A DNA stretch of 64,000 nucleotides from Ignavibacteriales bacterium. Its GTDB lineage: Bacteria; Bacteroidota; Ignavibacteria; Ignavibacteriales; Ignavibacteriaceae. The translations under genes were made by a program, and so were the position numbers. Below, one piece after another: positions 9,247-19,138 of the stretch (its first letter is position 1; every line of letters begins with the position of its first letter). Below the pieces are notes generated by a model, which saw only the letters and a program-made list of their open reading frames with translations, did not search any database and was not told where the DNA came from. Where the stretch lies: NCBI GenBank assembly GCA_016709765.1, contig JADJMD010000008.1:1-64000 (forward strand), written 5' to 3'.

Positions 9247-10173
9247 TTGTTAACTGAACATACTTTTCTGTTTATATTTTCCGCAGTTATTGCGGTAATG
9301 TTATTTATTGATTTATATGTTACTGATCACCGACACGGAAAAATCACTTTAAAAGCAAGCCTTATTTGGAGCGGTGTGTGGATAGCCACTGCTCTTCTGT
9401 TTAATCTCTTCCTCTATTTCTATCTAGAAAATGGTCATCAAAAAGCACTTGAGTTTTTAACCGGTTACATAGTCGAAAAATCATTATCGGTTGATAATCT
9501 ATTTGTCTTTTTAATGATTTTTAGTGTGATGGATATTAAGCCAGAAAATCAACCTCACATTCTAAAATGGGGTATTTTAAGCGCTATTGTTTTTCGAATC
9601 ATTTTTATTTTTGCTGGTGTTGCATTAATAAATTTATTTCATCCTATCATTTATGTGTTTGCCATAATTTTGTTGCTGGCTGCTTATAAAATGGCGTTTG
9701 GCGGCGAACAAAAAATCGATGTGGACAAAAATTGGTTAATAAAAATTTCCAGAAATTATTTTAAGCTAAATACTGATTACGTTGGTAAAAAGTTTTTTAT
9801 TAATATTGATAATAAAACTTTTATCACTACTACATTTCTTACCTTCCTTTTAATTGAATCATCAGATATCGTTTTTGCCGTTGATTCTATTCCTGCAATC
9901 ATCGCAATCACAAATGATACTTTCATAATTATATCATCAAATATTTTTGCGATACTTGGTTTACGTGCGTTGTATTTTGCTTTAGCAGGATTAGTTGATT
10001 TGTTTGTTTATCTAAAATATGGTGTTGCCATAATATTATTTTATGTGGGAATCAAAATGCTTATTTCAGAATTTTATAAAATTCCAACTGAATTTTCATT
10101 AATAATTATTCTAATATTTTTAGGTGGTTCAATATTCTTTTCACTTATTAAACGTAAACGATTTTCTAAGTAA
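9247..10173 (+). CDS. TerC/Alx-family integral membrane protein
   Basis: The 308-residue protein has about nine membrane segments and the two conserved acidic TerC blocks, EKSLSVDNLFVF near residue 78 and ESSDIVFAVDSIPA near residue 205. TerC/Alx proteins are linked to tellurite resistance, pH response and manganese export. The start is TTG at 9247, since a later ATG would cut into the first membrane segment. It follows pdaD by 13 bases. Its last 33 bases overlap the end of the convergent SSS symporter gene, so no intergenic terminator fits there. Confidence 0.9.
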   Translation: MLTEHTFLFIFSAVIAVMLFIDLYVTDHRHGKITLKASLIWSGVWIATALLFNLFLYFYLENGHQKALEFLTGYIVEKSLSVDNLFVFLMIFSVMDIKPENQPHILKWGILSAIVFRIIFIFAGVALINLFHPIIYVFAIILLLAAYKMAFGGEQKIDVDKNWLIKISRNYFKLNTDYVGKKFFINIDNKTFITTTFLTFLLIESSDIVFAVDSIPAIIAITNDTFIIISSNIFAILGLRALYFALAGLVDLFVYLKYGVAIILFYVGIKMLISEFYKIPTEFSLIIILIFLGGSIFFSLIKRKRFSK

Positions 10174-11535
10174 TCCAATCGAATGAATCAACAAGGCAAC
10201 AAATAATCCTATAATCATTGGTTCAAGTTCACTGATGCTGCCGGTCGTTGAATTTCTAAAACCCAACCAAACAGAACTAATACCGATTGCAATGACTATT
10301 TCTACAATAATTAATTTTGATGCGATTCTAAATTTTGGATAATATGCGCTGATTACTGGTAATATTATTCCTGGTATAAACAATGAACCAATTGTGTACC
10401 AAATTTCCACCACAGATGGAATTGTATATGCGATAATTATTGAGATAATACCGGAAACTAGGATCCCAATTATGGTATAAGTTTTAACCTTTTCTTCTTT
10501 AGAATTTTTATTGATTTTAAAAATAAAATCTCTTCCAATCGTTGTAGCACTTAAGAACAAGAAACTATTTAGAGTTGAAATAATCGTTGCGAACATTGCT
10601 GCATAAAATATTCCTTTTAATCCAGGTGAGAGTACTTTTTCTGCCAACAACGGAAAGGCATTAACTGGCTGATCAAGATTTGGAATTAATGCACGAGCAA
10701 ATAATCCTGTTGATGTTGTAAGAAAATCAAATAAAGCGAAAAATAGTATAGAAATTAAAATTCCATTGCGCGCAACATTTCCCGTCTTAGCTGCATAAGA
10801 TCTTTGATGGAATCCCGGATCAGCAAACGTCCAAAGTGCAATTAAAAACCAAACTATTAAAAAAATTGGTGAAGCATCGCCAGTTATTTTAAGATGCGCC
10901 GGAGGAAGATTTTGTTGTAAATACGCAATTCCTCCAAATGAAAACAAGCATACAACAAAGATCATAATAAAGCCGATAAACATTACAAAAAACTGAAATG
11001 CATCTGCATAAATGTTCGACCGAAATCCACCTTTAATTAAATACGAACCAGAAAGACTCATTGCTATTAGAAGTGAGATAAATATATTTGTGTCAAATAC
11101 TAACGAGATTAAGTTGGCAGCCATTAAAAGATAAGGAGCGGGAGAAACGAGTATGAAAACTACAATAGCGGAAATCAAACCAACTTTTTCTCCGTAAACT
11201 TCTGTTAACTTTTCAGGAATTGTAAATAATGATGCTTCACGAATTTTTTTTGCGAAGAATATCGCAAACAAAAAAGCAAAAAAGTAATAGGGAAAACCTT
11301 GAGTGAACCAACTAACTAATCCATAACGATAAGTAAACTCCCCAACTCCTATAATTCCACCATACCAGGTTGAAACGCTAATTAAAACAAAAAGGAATAA
11401 CCCAACTTTTCTACCCGAGAGTAAATAATCTTCAGCGTTTGATTTAGTTTTTTTTGATGAGATAAATCCAATTGTGAGCAGTAAAGTAAAAAATATAAAT
11501 ATGATTAATATATCAATAGGACTAAAAGAGATCAT
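10141..11535 (-). CDS. Sodium:solute symporter (SSS), predicted thiamine transporter
   Basis: The 464-residue protein has about thirteen membrane segments and typical SSS features, including the early block NAEDYLLSGRKVG and the segment FYAAMFATIISTLNSFLFLSA. SSS carriers couple Na+ influx to uptake of sugars, amino acids, vitamins and more. It overlaps the thiamine pyrophosphokinase gene by 14 bases, in an operon led by a TPP riboswitch and a TonB-dependent receptor. Inner-membrane uptake of thiamine or a precursor is therefore a strong inference. A PanF-like symporter, ThiV, has been proposed from TPP-regulated operons in other bacteria. The sequence alone does not show the substrate. Confidence 0.85.
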   Translation of the reverse strand: MISFSPIDILIIFIFFTLLLTIGFISSKKTKSNAEDYLLSGRKVGLFLFVLISVSTWYGGIIGVGEFTYRYGLVSWFTQGFPYYFFAFLFAIFFAKKIREASLFTIPEKLTEVYGEKVGLISAIVVFILVSPAPYLLMAANLISLVFDTNIFISLLIAMSLSGSYLIKGGFRSNIYADAFQFFVMFIGFIMIFVVCLFSFGGIAYLQQNLPPAHLKITGDASPIFLIVWFLIALWTFADPGFHQRSYAAKTGNVARNGILISILFFALFDFLTTSTGLFARALIPNLDQPVNAFPLLAEKVLSPGLKGIFYAAMFATIISTLNSFLFLSATTIGRDFIFKINKNSKEEKVKTYTIIGILVSGIISIIIAYTIPSVVEIWYTIGSLFIPGIILPVISAYYPKFRIASKLIIVEIVIAIGISSVWLGFRNSTTGSISELEPMIIGLFVALLIHSIGLLRKSFTFNK

Positions 11536-12175
11536 GCTTTTTCATAAAGTTAAAATCACGAATTATAAAAACAATTCCGCCTGTAACTTTTAATTTAACG
11601 AGATTTTGTATAGAAACATTTGAAGTGCTTTCTTTTATTCCAAACGGAAGTGCTGTGAGATTCAATTTATATTTCAATCCAGTTGAGGTAATTTTAGTTT
11701 CTTTGTTAAAAGCATAAAGTGAAATAGTCTCTCCAATTTTGCTTTTAAGATTTATTGATTTAATAGCCGGAATTAAAAAGGATTTTTCTGATACTAAATT
11801 TATTTTTATTTGATGGAAATACTTAATTACAATTCCAAGATTACAAATTGTATGGTCTAGCCTATCCCCCGTTACACCTAATAAAACTACTTCATCAAAT
11901 TTCTTTGTAATTGCAAACTTTAAACCTTTTTCAACATCAGTATCATTTTGTCTTTTGTATTTAATAATTTTTGATTGTTTATTAAAATATTTCAACGTGC
12001 TATTTGAGACGGAATCTAAATCACCAATAATAAAATCTGGTGTTATTCCAATTTTCTTTGCAGAATTTGCACCACCATCTGCACAGATTATTGTAGAATA
12101 ACCTTTATTGATAAAATAATTTACAATCGATTTATTTGGAGATTTTCCATTTGCTATGATGATACATTTTTTCAT
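11522..12175 (-). CDS. thiN: Thiamine pyrophosphokinase
   Basis: The enzyme transfers pyrophosphate from ATP to thiamine, giving TPP directly from salvaged vitamin. The 217-residue protein has CADGGANSAKKIG, PDFIIGDLDSVS and KRQNDTDVEKGLKFA, then LLGVTGDRLDHTICNL. These are the aspartate-rich blocks of the TPK catalytic domain, followed by a C-terminal beta domain for thiamine binding. It starts 11 bases after the receptor gene and overlaps the symporter, so all three should share the riboswitch-controlled transcript. Confidence 0.92.
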   Translation of the reverse strand: MKKCIIIANGKSPNKSIVNYFINKGYSTIICADGGANSAKKIGITPDFIIGDLDSVSNSTLKYFNKQSKIIKYKRQNDTDVEKGLKFAITKKFDEVVLLGVTGDRLDHTICNLGIVIKYFHQIKINLVSEKSFLIPAIKSINLKSKIGETISLYAFNKETKITSTGLKYKLNLTALPFGIKESTSNVSIQNLVKLKVTGGIVFIIRDFNFMKKHDLF

Positions 12176-12186
12176 TTTAGTTTATC

Positions 12187-14655
12187 TCAAAATCCGATTT
12201 GAATCCCTGCGATAAAATTTCTCTCAGCTGCAGGGAAAAATTCTTTACCAATCGCATAAGCAGAATATAAGTTATCAAAAATATTGTTTACTTGAATATA
12301 GATTTTTGAATTTGTTAAGCTACTAAAAAGATTCATTTCAAAACTCGTGTATAAATCCATTGTAAAATATGCTTCGTTCACGTTATCGCTATAATCAATA
12401 AATCCTGGTAATTGATTTAAATACTTGCTTAACTCATTATCAAAATTGTCAGAATAAAACTTTCCAACATATTTTGAATTTAATTTTACAAATATATTAT
12501 TACGGTTAAACTTGAAACCAAAATTAAAAAGAAACTCCGGAAAACCACTTATTGTATTATCTGAAATATCAATTGATTCAGAATTACTAATAAAATATTT
12601 ACCGTTTGTTATTTTATTGCTGCTGTAGCTTGCATTTCCGAATATCTCAAGGCCGCTTAATAGTTTCACAACAGAACTAATTTCAAACCCAATGTGAGTT
12701 GTTTGATCAACATTGCCGGTTATTGGCTGCCCAAATCGATCAACTTTGCCATTTTTAACTATTTCATTTTCAAAAAGCATATAATATAAATTAAGATTTA
12801 AGGATAAGAAATCGTTATTAAATGATGTCCCAATCTCCAGATCATTCATAGTTTCTGGTTTTACTAATGGAGAATCATAATTATAAGTTCCATTTGAATT
12901 AAATTCAAACTGTGGTTTTTCCCCGGCACTTGCTTCTGCAGCGTCATAGTAATTTTTTAAGCGAGGTTCACGTGTTACTCTTGCAAATGATAAAAATACA
13001 TTTTGTTGATCATTAAATTTATAATTAACTCCAATGCGTGGATTTATAAATAAATCATCTACAGAAAAATCATTTCCTAAATACTTTTCATTGTACAATC
13101 TGTATTTGTGATAAGCTAACTGAAGTTCACCGAGTAAATTTATTTCGCGGGTGAGATTAAAAGATTCGTGCACAAATCCACTAAAAATATCTTTCGCCCC
13201 ATTGTAAAAATAATATTGATAATCTTTTGTGACGCCCGATGGTAGATTTTCTGCAAAATTAATATTCCCAAAATGCTCTGACCGATGAATTCTAAATTCG
13301 CCACCAACAACAAGATTACCATTCGTGTGTTCAAAACTTAGTTTAGGAATCCAGCCAAACTGTTTGTTGTTAACTTCTGCACGAATTAAAGCATTTGTTG
13401 GAATCATTAAAGTGTCGTAACCATTTAATTTTAATCTGAAATAATCATTATAAAATACTGACCAAGAGCCGTCATAATCAAAAAAGCCAGAACCAAGTAC
13501 TAGAAAGAAAGCTGAATTTAATTTTATTCTATTATTTAGCTGATATTCATTCAATAATTCAAAATGAGGTTGTGAGAAGTTTTCTATCTCAGTGGGTTTT
13601 CTATCTAAAGTATAAGTGTAACTATTTTCACCGGATTCCCAATAAGAATAGTTTTCTTTACGCAGCTTTTTGTCTTTAACAGCAAACTTAGCAATTCCGG
13701 TGTAAGCAAGTCCATCAGAAATCGGTCCACCATAAAGATTAAATTGAGTTGTAAGTCTATCATCATATCTAACAGCAGAGAGATGATAAGAATTTAATTT
13801 TGACCAAGAAAATTTTCTATAACCCGAGCTCTGGATTTGAGAAAGCCTGGCGTAAATGGAATACTTATTGTTTATCAATCCGCTGGAAAAAGAAGCATTA
13901 AATTTTTTAGTATTATAACTTCCATATGAAGCTGCCAGGTTTATTTGTGATTTCTCGGAAAACGGTGATGTAATAATATTTATAGAGCCGCCGACTGCGG
14001 GATATCCAACAACTCCTGAACCAGTACCGCGCTGTACTTGAATCAATTCCGTGCTTGCTAGTAAATCAGGAAAATCCAACCAATAAACATTGTGATCTTC
14101 CGGATCATTCTGTGGAATACCATTTATTGAAACGGAAATTCTTCGCTGATCAAAACCACGAATACTTAAATAGTTATAGCCAATTCCATTTCCATTTTCA
14201 GAATAAAATGTTGTGGATGGAAGTTGAGATAAGTAATTTGGAATATCTTGAACAATGTAATCTTTCTGTATTTCTTCTTTTCTAATTTTTTCAAAAGCAA
14301 TTGGGGTCACTCCCTGTTTTCCAACACTTGCTTCAATAAGTATCGTTTGAGAAGGAAGAATAATTTTTTGAAGTTCCACAATCAGGGGTTGATTTTCAAT
14401 ATCAGAAATGATTTTCTCAAATTTTTTATATCCAACATAACTAATAACTAAAGTATCATAATTTGTAAAGTCACCCGTGACAGCAAATTTTCCTTTATCA
14501 TCCGTGGCAGTACCAACGTTTGTACCTCTTATAACAACATTTGCATATTGTAATAAAGATTTTGACTCGGAATCATTTACAATTCCGGTTATACTTTTTA
14601 ATTGAGGAAAGATTTGAAATGATAAAAACAAAAATAAGATGAATAATTTTTTCAT
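12187..14655 (-). CDS. TonB-dependent receptor, predicted thiamine/precursor uptake
   Basis: The 822-residue outer-membrane receptor has a signal peptide and a CarboxypepD_reg-like domain (about 20-105, ending in the VGYKKF block). A plug follows (about 115-235: SIRGFDQRRISVSINGIPQN, RGTGSGVVGYPAVGGSINII), then a 22-strand type barrel ending in aromatic residues (AGIQIGF). It moves ligand across the outer membrane with TonB energy. The leader carries a TPP riboswitch and terminator, and thiamine pyrophosphokinase is next. This matches the arrangement called OMR1 in Bacteroidetes thiamine loci. The ligand assignment rests on regulation and context. Confidence 0.9.
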   Translation of the reverse strand: MKKLFILFLFLSFQIFPQLKSITGIVNDSESKSLLQYANVVIRGTNVGTATDDKGKFAVTGDFTNYDTLVISYVGYKKFEKIISDIENQPLIVELQKIILPSQTILIEASVGKQGVTPIAFEKIRKEEIQKDYIVQDIPNYLSQLPSTTFYSENGNGIGYNYLSIRGFDQRRISVSINGIPQNDPEDHNVYWLDFPDLLASTELIQVQRGTGSGVVGYPAVGGSINIITSPFSEKSQINLAASYGSYNTKKFNASFSSGLINNKYSIYARLSQIQSSGYRKFSWSKLNSYHLSAVRYDDRLTTQFNLYGGPISDGLAYTGIAKFAVKDKKLRKENYSYWESGENSYTYTLDRKPTEIENFSQPHFELLNEYQLNNRIKLNSAFFLVLGSGFFDYDGSWSVFYNDYFRLKLNGYDTLMIPTNALIRAEVNNKQFGWIPKLSFEHTNGNLVVGGEFRIHRSEHFGNINFAENLPSGVTKDYQYYFYNGAKDIFSGFVHESFNLTREINLLGELQLAYHKYRLYNEKYLGNDFSVDDLFINPRIGVNYKFNDQQNVFLSFARVTREPRLKNYYDAAEASAGEKPQFEFNSNGTYNYDSPLVKPETMNDLEIGTSFNNDFLSLNLNLYYMLFENEIVKNGKVDRFGQPITGNVDQTTHIGFEISSVVKLLSGLEIFGNASYSSNKITNGKYFISNSESIDISDNTISGFPEFLFNFGFKFNRNNIFVKLNSKYVGKFYSDNFDNELSKYLNQLPGFIDYSDNVNEAYFTMDLYTSFEMNLFSSLTNSKIYIQVNNIFDNLYSAYAIGKEFFPAAERNFIAGIQIGF

Positions 14656-14666
14656 AGCGATACTCC

Positions 14667-14696
14667 AAAAAAATAGCCGTTGGAGAAACGGCTATT
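14667..14696 (-). terminator. Attenuator terminator of the TPP-controlled operon
   Basis: On the minus strand a perfect ten-pair stem, AATAGCCGTT (14696-14687) with AACGGCTATT (14681-14672), closes a five-base loop and is followed by a run of T. It lies between the riboswitch and the receptor start codon. Its 5' arm AGCCGTT can also pair with the 3' strand of the riboswitch closing helix (AACGGGCT). This gives mutually exclusive antiterminator and terminator folds. Confidence 0.88.
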
Positions 14697-14707
14697 GAAA
14701 AATCATT

Positions 14708-14803
14708 CTTAGCCCGTTTTCCTACGCTGGAATTACCCAGATCAGGTTTTAGGGTATTATCTCAGATATCCCACAGACAGCGGGATAACACCCCTAACGG
14801 CTC
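14708..14803 (-). promoter_or_regulatory. TPP (THI-box) riboswitch
   Basis: Read on the minus strand, the segment has the THI-box core in order: GGGGTG (14796-14791), CTGAGA (14765-14760), ACCCT (14755-14751) and ACCTGATCTGGGTAATTC then CAGCGTAGG (about 14746-14720). These are the TPP aptamer's conserved pyrimidine- and pyrophosphate-sensing helices. GAGCCGTT and AACGGGCT form the closing helix P1 with one bulged G. Bound TPP should stabilise P1, free the downstream terminator and switch off the receptor-thiN-symporter operon. Confidence 0.95.
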
Positions 14804-14824
14804 GTTAGTATAAATATATTAGTG

Positions 14825-17458
14825 TTAGTTAAGTCTTATTTCTTGTCCGGCTTTGATATTATTGGATGTTAAATTATTTAATGATTTTAATTTAGCAACG
14901 GTTGTTTTATTCTTTTGTGCGATGGAATAAAGTGATTCCCCGCTTTTTACAGTATAACTTTGCTGATTTGATTTCGATTTTTTAGTTATTTTTGTGGTAA
15001 CATTAGAAATATCATTAACATTAGCATCAGAATAAATTTTTAAAGTTTTACCAGATAAAATTTTATTACCAGAAATGTTATTCCAGTTTTGGATGTCCGA
15101 AATTTTAACACCATACTTATCAGCAATGCTTCCAATAGAATCACCTGGTTTAATCTTGTAATAATTTACATTAGATGAATTCTTTGTTGTATTATCACCG
15201 TAGGATGAACTACTTGTGCTGTTATAAATTTTAAGTGTTTTACCGGCAACAATTTTATTTCCAGAGATGTTATTCCATTTTCTTACTTGTTGAGTTGTAA
15301 CTCCAAATTTTTCAGCTATTTCACTTAAATTATCACCTTTTTTAACTTTGTACTTGTAAATATTATTTTTTGAAACTGTGTTTTTAGTTTCCGTAACAGC
15401 AACGTAATTTGAAGTTCCATCTGGATAGATGCGCAAGCTTCTGCCAGACACTATTTTGTTGCCTGAAATGTTATTCCAATCCCTAAGTTGATTTACACTT
15501 ACACCATACTTTGAAGCAATCAACCCAAGATTTTCACCTCTTCTGATTTTATGATAAACCATTCCAGTATTTTTACTGGTCTTAGTAGTTTTTGTGTTTA
15601 CAATTTTACTATTGGTTTCAATTTCTGTACTCTTGTTCAATGAAGCATAATAATCTTGCATTTCTTCAGGGACATAAATACTAAGCGTTTGTCCAACTTT
15701 AATTGTCGTTGTGTATGGAATATTATTCCAGTTTCTTATATCGCTAACTCTAGTATTAAAAAGATCCGCAATTCCTAGAAGGCTATCATTATTTTTTACT
15801 TTGTAAGATACAGTAACACTTCCTTCTGGAACAATAGAAGTATTAGTTTCCTCCTCTGTATTCTCATTTAGAACTACTTCTTCTCCAACTGTTTCTTCAA
15901 ACAATTCACCATTTGATTCATCAAAACTAGTTGATACAACATTATTTTCATTGCTTAGTTTTGCATAAGGGGAAACGTATTCATCGTTGCCGTTTTGACT
16001 ATTTTGATCCTCCGCAATTTGCGTATCATTATTATCAGAAAAGTCATCAACAATAAGATTTGTGAGCACAGGAATCTTTAATTGAAGTCCAGAGTATAAT
16101 TTTGATTTTGTAGAAATATTATTGGCATCAGCCAGATCATTCTTAGATATCCCATAACGTTTAGCGATTTTGGTAACGGTTTCACCCTTTTTAACAGTGT
16201 GCACTAAAAAAGTTCTTTTTGCAGATTCCGGAATATTTTTAACATTCGAAGCAAATATCTCTAAAGAACCTTTAGGAATTTTTAACGGATAGCCGCCAGA
16301 ATAATTTGAAGGAGTTGAGAGCTGAGTTAATTCAGGATTCATCTCTTGCAAAGTATTTAAATCAGTATTTGCACATGTGGACAGAAATTGTAAATCGATT
16401 GATCCATCAACTGTGTAAGTATCATACTCATAAGGTTTGTGAAAATTAATATTTGTAAAGCCATACTTTTCAGGTTCCATGGCAATTATACTTACTGCTA
16501 TGTATATAGGAACATAATTTCTAGTTTCTTTTGGAAGATGTGGTCGAACTGACCAGAATGAATTATCTTTTGCTTTTCGTAGAGCTCGAGTAACTCTGCC
16601 TTCGCCGCAATTGTAAGCCGCTAAAGCTAAATACCAATCACCTAAACTTGCGTAAAGATCTTTTAAATGTCTTGCTGCAGCATAAGTAGATTTAACAGGA
16701 TCCCTTCGTTCATCATAATAAAAACTAGTCTCTAAACCATAAAGCTTACCGGTTCCCTTGATAAATTGCCACAAACCAACTGCACTAGCCCAGGATCTTG
16801 CAGTCGGATTTAACCCACTTTCCATCATACTTAAATAAACCAGCTGCTGAGGTACACCAACTTCTTGAAAAACTTTTGTCATCATTGGAAAATACTTGCC
16901 AGAGCGTTCTAACCATCTTCTCATTGCTCCACTGCCCTTACCGGTAAAGTAAGTCATCCATTGTTCAACATGCGAGTTAATTTCAAGTGGAATATCTGCA
17001 GGAATAATAACCCTACTTGTTTCATCCTCAATAGTTGTTGTAAACTCTAACTCAGGTACTGAATCTTTCATCCATTCTTCATAAGCTGCGAATGACATTC
17101 CCTCTGGTAATTCATCTAAACCATCTACAAAACTTTTGTAATCATCAATTATTGATGTTTCAAGCTCAACGTAAGCTGCATTTTCATCAATGCCGGGATA
17201 ATAACTAAGATTGTTAACTATTCTTAAAGCTGATTCAAAATTTTCTATAGTTTCTTTTGTACTATTTAATTCTTGTTTTCGTAACGCCAAAACGTAACAC
17301 TGTCTTGCTTCTTCAAGCATTTCAGATACAATCCCAATTCTATTTGTGTTTTCTGTTACTTCGGTTTGATTTTGATTTGTTATTTCTGGCGAACTTGCGC
17401 AGGATGAAATAAGTATGGATACAAAAACAAATATTGGGATCAGAATAAATTTCTTCAT
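14825..17458 (-). CDS. LysM-repeat lytic murein transglycosylase, MltD-like lipoprotein
   Basis: The 877-residue protein starts with a lipobox (SILISSC), so it is lipid-anchored. An SLT domain (about 185-325) has the catalytic Glu in MMESGLNP and the motifs SWASAVGLWQFI and ALAAYNCGEGRVTRA. Six LysM repeats of about 45 residues follow, separated by Ser/Thr/Asn-rich linkers; repeats 3-5 are very similar and share WNNISGNKI. It should cleave glycan strands to 1,6-anhydro-muropeptides at the cell wall. E. coli MltD has two LysM modules, so six is a high number. The gene has its own 111-base upstream gap. Its 3' end lies just before the TPP leader. Confidence 0.92.
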   Translation of the reverse strand: MKKFILIPIFVFVSILISSCASSPEITNQNQTEVTENTNRIGIVSEMLEEARQCYVLALRKQELNSTKETIENFESALRIVNNLSYYPGIDENAAYVELETSIIDDYKSFVDGLDELPEGMSFAAYEEWMKDSVPELEFTTTIEDETSRVIIPADIPLEINSHVEQWMTYFTGKGSGAMRRWLERSGKYFPMMTKVFQEVGVPQQLVYLSMMESGLNPTARSWASAVGLWQFIKGTGKLYGLETSFYYDERRDPVKSTYAAARHLKDLYASLGDWYLALAAYNCGEGRVTRALRKAKDNSFWSVRPHLPKETRNYVPIYIAVSIIAMEPEKYGFTNINFHKPYEYDTYTVDGSIDLQFLSTCANTDLNTLQEMNPELTQLSTPSNYSGGYPLKIPKGSLEIFASNVKNIPESAKRTFLVHTVKKGETVTKIAKRYGISKNDLADANNISTKSKLYSGLQLKIPVLTNLIVDDFSDNNDTQIAEDQNSQNGNDEYVSPYAKLSNENNVVSTSFDESNGELFEETVGEEVVLNENTEEETNTSIVPEGSVTVSYKVKNNDSLLGIADLFNTRVSDIRNWNNIPYTTTIKVGQTLSIYVPEEMQDYYASLNKSTEIETNSKIVNTKTTKTSKNTGMVYHKIRRGENLGLIASKYGVSVNQLRDWNNISGNKIVSGRSLRIYPDGTSNYVAVTETKNTVSKNNIYKYKVKKGDNLSEIAEKFGVTTQQVRKWNNISGNKIVAGKTLKIYNSTSSSSYGDNTTKNSSNVNYYKIKPGDSIGSIADKYGVKISDIQNWNNISGNKILSGKTLKIYSDANVNDISNVTTKITKKSKSNQQSYTVKSGESLYSIAQKNKTTVAKLKSLNNLTSNNIKAGQEIRLN

Positions 17459-17569
17459 TAGTACTCCAGAATAATTTTTGGCTTATGCAATATAAATGTT
17501 CATTATGGCTTAATCAAGTAATATTTTAGATCAATAGGGTTAACGCTAAATTTTACATACAGTTAAATA

Positions 17570-19114
17570 TTACAAAGGTATATTATTGTGTTTTTTTCGA
17601 GGGTTCAAATCTACCTTATCTTTCAATAATTCAAATGCATTAATCAATACTCTTTTTGTTGTTTTTGGTTCGATAACATCATCCAAAAAACCTCTTTCTG
17701 CTGCGATGTACGGATTTGCGAATTTTTCAATATACTCTTTCAATTTGCGTTCCAACTCTAGCTCAGGATTTTTAGAAGATTCAATTTCTTTTTTAAAGAT
17801 AATTTCTACAGCTCCTTTTGGACCCATAACGGCAATTTCTGCTGATGGCCAGGCGTAATTAAAATCACCGCGAATATGTTTTGAGTTCATCACATCGTAT
17901 GCACCACCATAAGCTTTTCTGGTGATTAGAGTAACTTTTGGAACTGTTGCTTCGCTAAATGCAAATAATAATTTTGCACCGTGACGTATAATTCCATTCC
18001 ATTCTTGCTCAGTTCCGGGTAAAAATCCAGGAACATCAACTAAAACTAATAATGGGATGTTAAATGCATCGCAGAAGCGAACAAACCTTGCACTTTTTAC
18101 CGATGCATTTATGTCTAAAACTCCCGCCAAAACCTGTGGTTGATTAGCGACAATTCCGACACTTATTCCACCTAGTCTGGCAAACCCACAAATGATATTT
18201 TCAGCATAGAGTTTATGAACTTCAAAAAAATCTTCATCATCAACAAGATTTAAAATAACTTCTTTCATATCGTACGGTTTGTTTGGATTATCTGGAATGA
18301 TAGAACAAAGTTTCTCGTTTTCTTTAAGTTGAGAATAATCAAATTCTAATGTTTCTGGTTTTTCTTTAAAATTTAACGGGAGATAACTCATTAGTTTTTT
18401 TACATTTAATAAGGTTTCTATTTCATTATCAAATGCAAAATGAGCTACGCCACTTTTTTGTGAATGCGTATCTGCACCGCCTAAATCTTCAAACGAAACA
18501 TCCTCATGTGTAACTGTTTTTACTACATTAGGTCCAGTTACAAACATATAACTTGTTTTTCGAGTCATAAAAACAAAATCAGTAATTGCCGGTGAGTAAA
18601 CTGCGCCACCCGCACAGGGGCCAAGTATTACAGATATTTGCGGCACTACTCCGGATGCTAAAGTATTTAATAAAAAAATGTCTGCGTATCCACCAAGACT
18701 GTTAACACCTTCTTGAATTCTTGCACCACCTGAATCATTTAAACCAATTATTGGGATGCCGGCTTTCATTGCCAGTTTCATAATCTTCACAATTTTTTCT
18801 GCATTTGTTTCAGAGAGTGAACCGCCAAAAACAGTAAAATCTTGAGAAAACAATGCGACCGGTCGTCCATTGATTTTTGCAAACCCTGTTACAACTCCAT
18901 CACCCGGAAAATTTTGTTTTTCTAATCCAAAATCAGTTGCACGATGTTTTACAAACATTCCAACCTCATCAAAACTGCTTTCATCAACTAATAATTCTAT
19001 TCGTTCTCGAGCGGAAAGTTTTCCCTTATCGTGCTGACTTTTAATTCTTTTTACCCCGCCGCCCAATTTAGCTGTTTCTTTTATTTGTGATAGTTCATCC
19101 AATTTATTTTTCAT
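17570..19114 (-). CDS. pccB: Acyl-CoA carboxylase, carboxyltransferase (beta) subunit
   Basis: The 514-residue protein is a carboxyl-transferase-domain subunit of propionyl-CoA/methylmalonyl-CoA type enzymes. It carries KLSARERIELL near the N-terminus, FGGSLSETNAEKI, the oxyanion segment NDSGGARIQEGVNSLGGYA, GPCAGGAVYSPA and, in the second crotonase-like half, VDVPGFLPGTEQE and KAYGGAYDVM. It exchanges carboxyl groups between biotin and acyl-CoA. No biotin-carboxylase or biotin-carrier gene is in the window, so propionyl-CoA carboxylase and methylmalonyl-CoA decarboxylase alpha (MmdA) cannot be told apart here. Confidence 0.88.
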   Translation of the reverse strand: MKNKLDELSQIKETAKLGGGVKRIKSQHDKGKLSARERIELLVDESSFDEVGMFVKHRATDFGLEKQNFPGDGVVTGFAKINGRPVALFSQDFTVFGGSLSETNAEKIVKIMKLAMKAGIPIIGLNDSGGARIQEGVNSLGGYADIFLLNTLASGVVPQISVILGPCAGGAVYSPAITDFVFMTRKTSYMFVTGPNVVKTVTHEDVSFEDLGGADTHSQKSGVAHFAFDNEIETLLNVKKLMSYLPLNFKEKPETLEFDYSQLKENEKLCSIIPDNPNKPYDMKEVILNLVDDEDFFEVHKLYAENIICGFARLGGISVGIVANQPQVLAGVLDINASVKSARFVRFCDAFNIPLLVLVDVPGFLPGTEQEWNGIIRHGAKLLFAFSEATVPKVTLITRKAYGGAYDVMNSKHIRGDFNYAWPSAEIAVMGPKGAVEIIFKKEIESSKNPELELERKLKEYIEKFANPYIAAERGFLDDVIEPKTTKRVLINAFELLKDKVDLNPRKKHNNIPL

Positions 19115-19138
19115 GTAATTCCTGCTGAATAATTAATT

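Noticed and set aside
14667..14803. A cobalamin riboswitch, as often found before TonB receptors
   Set aside because: The conserved blocks (CTGAGA, ACCTGATCTGGGTAATTC) are those of the TPP aptamer and no B12 box is present.
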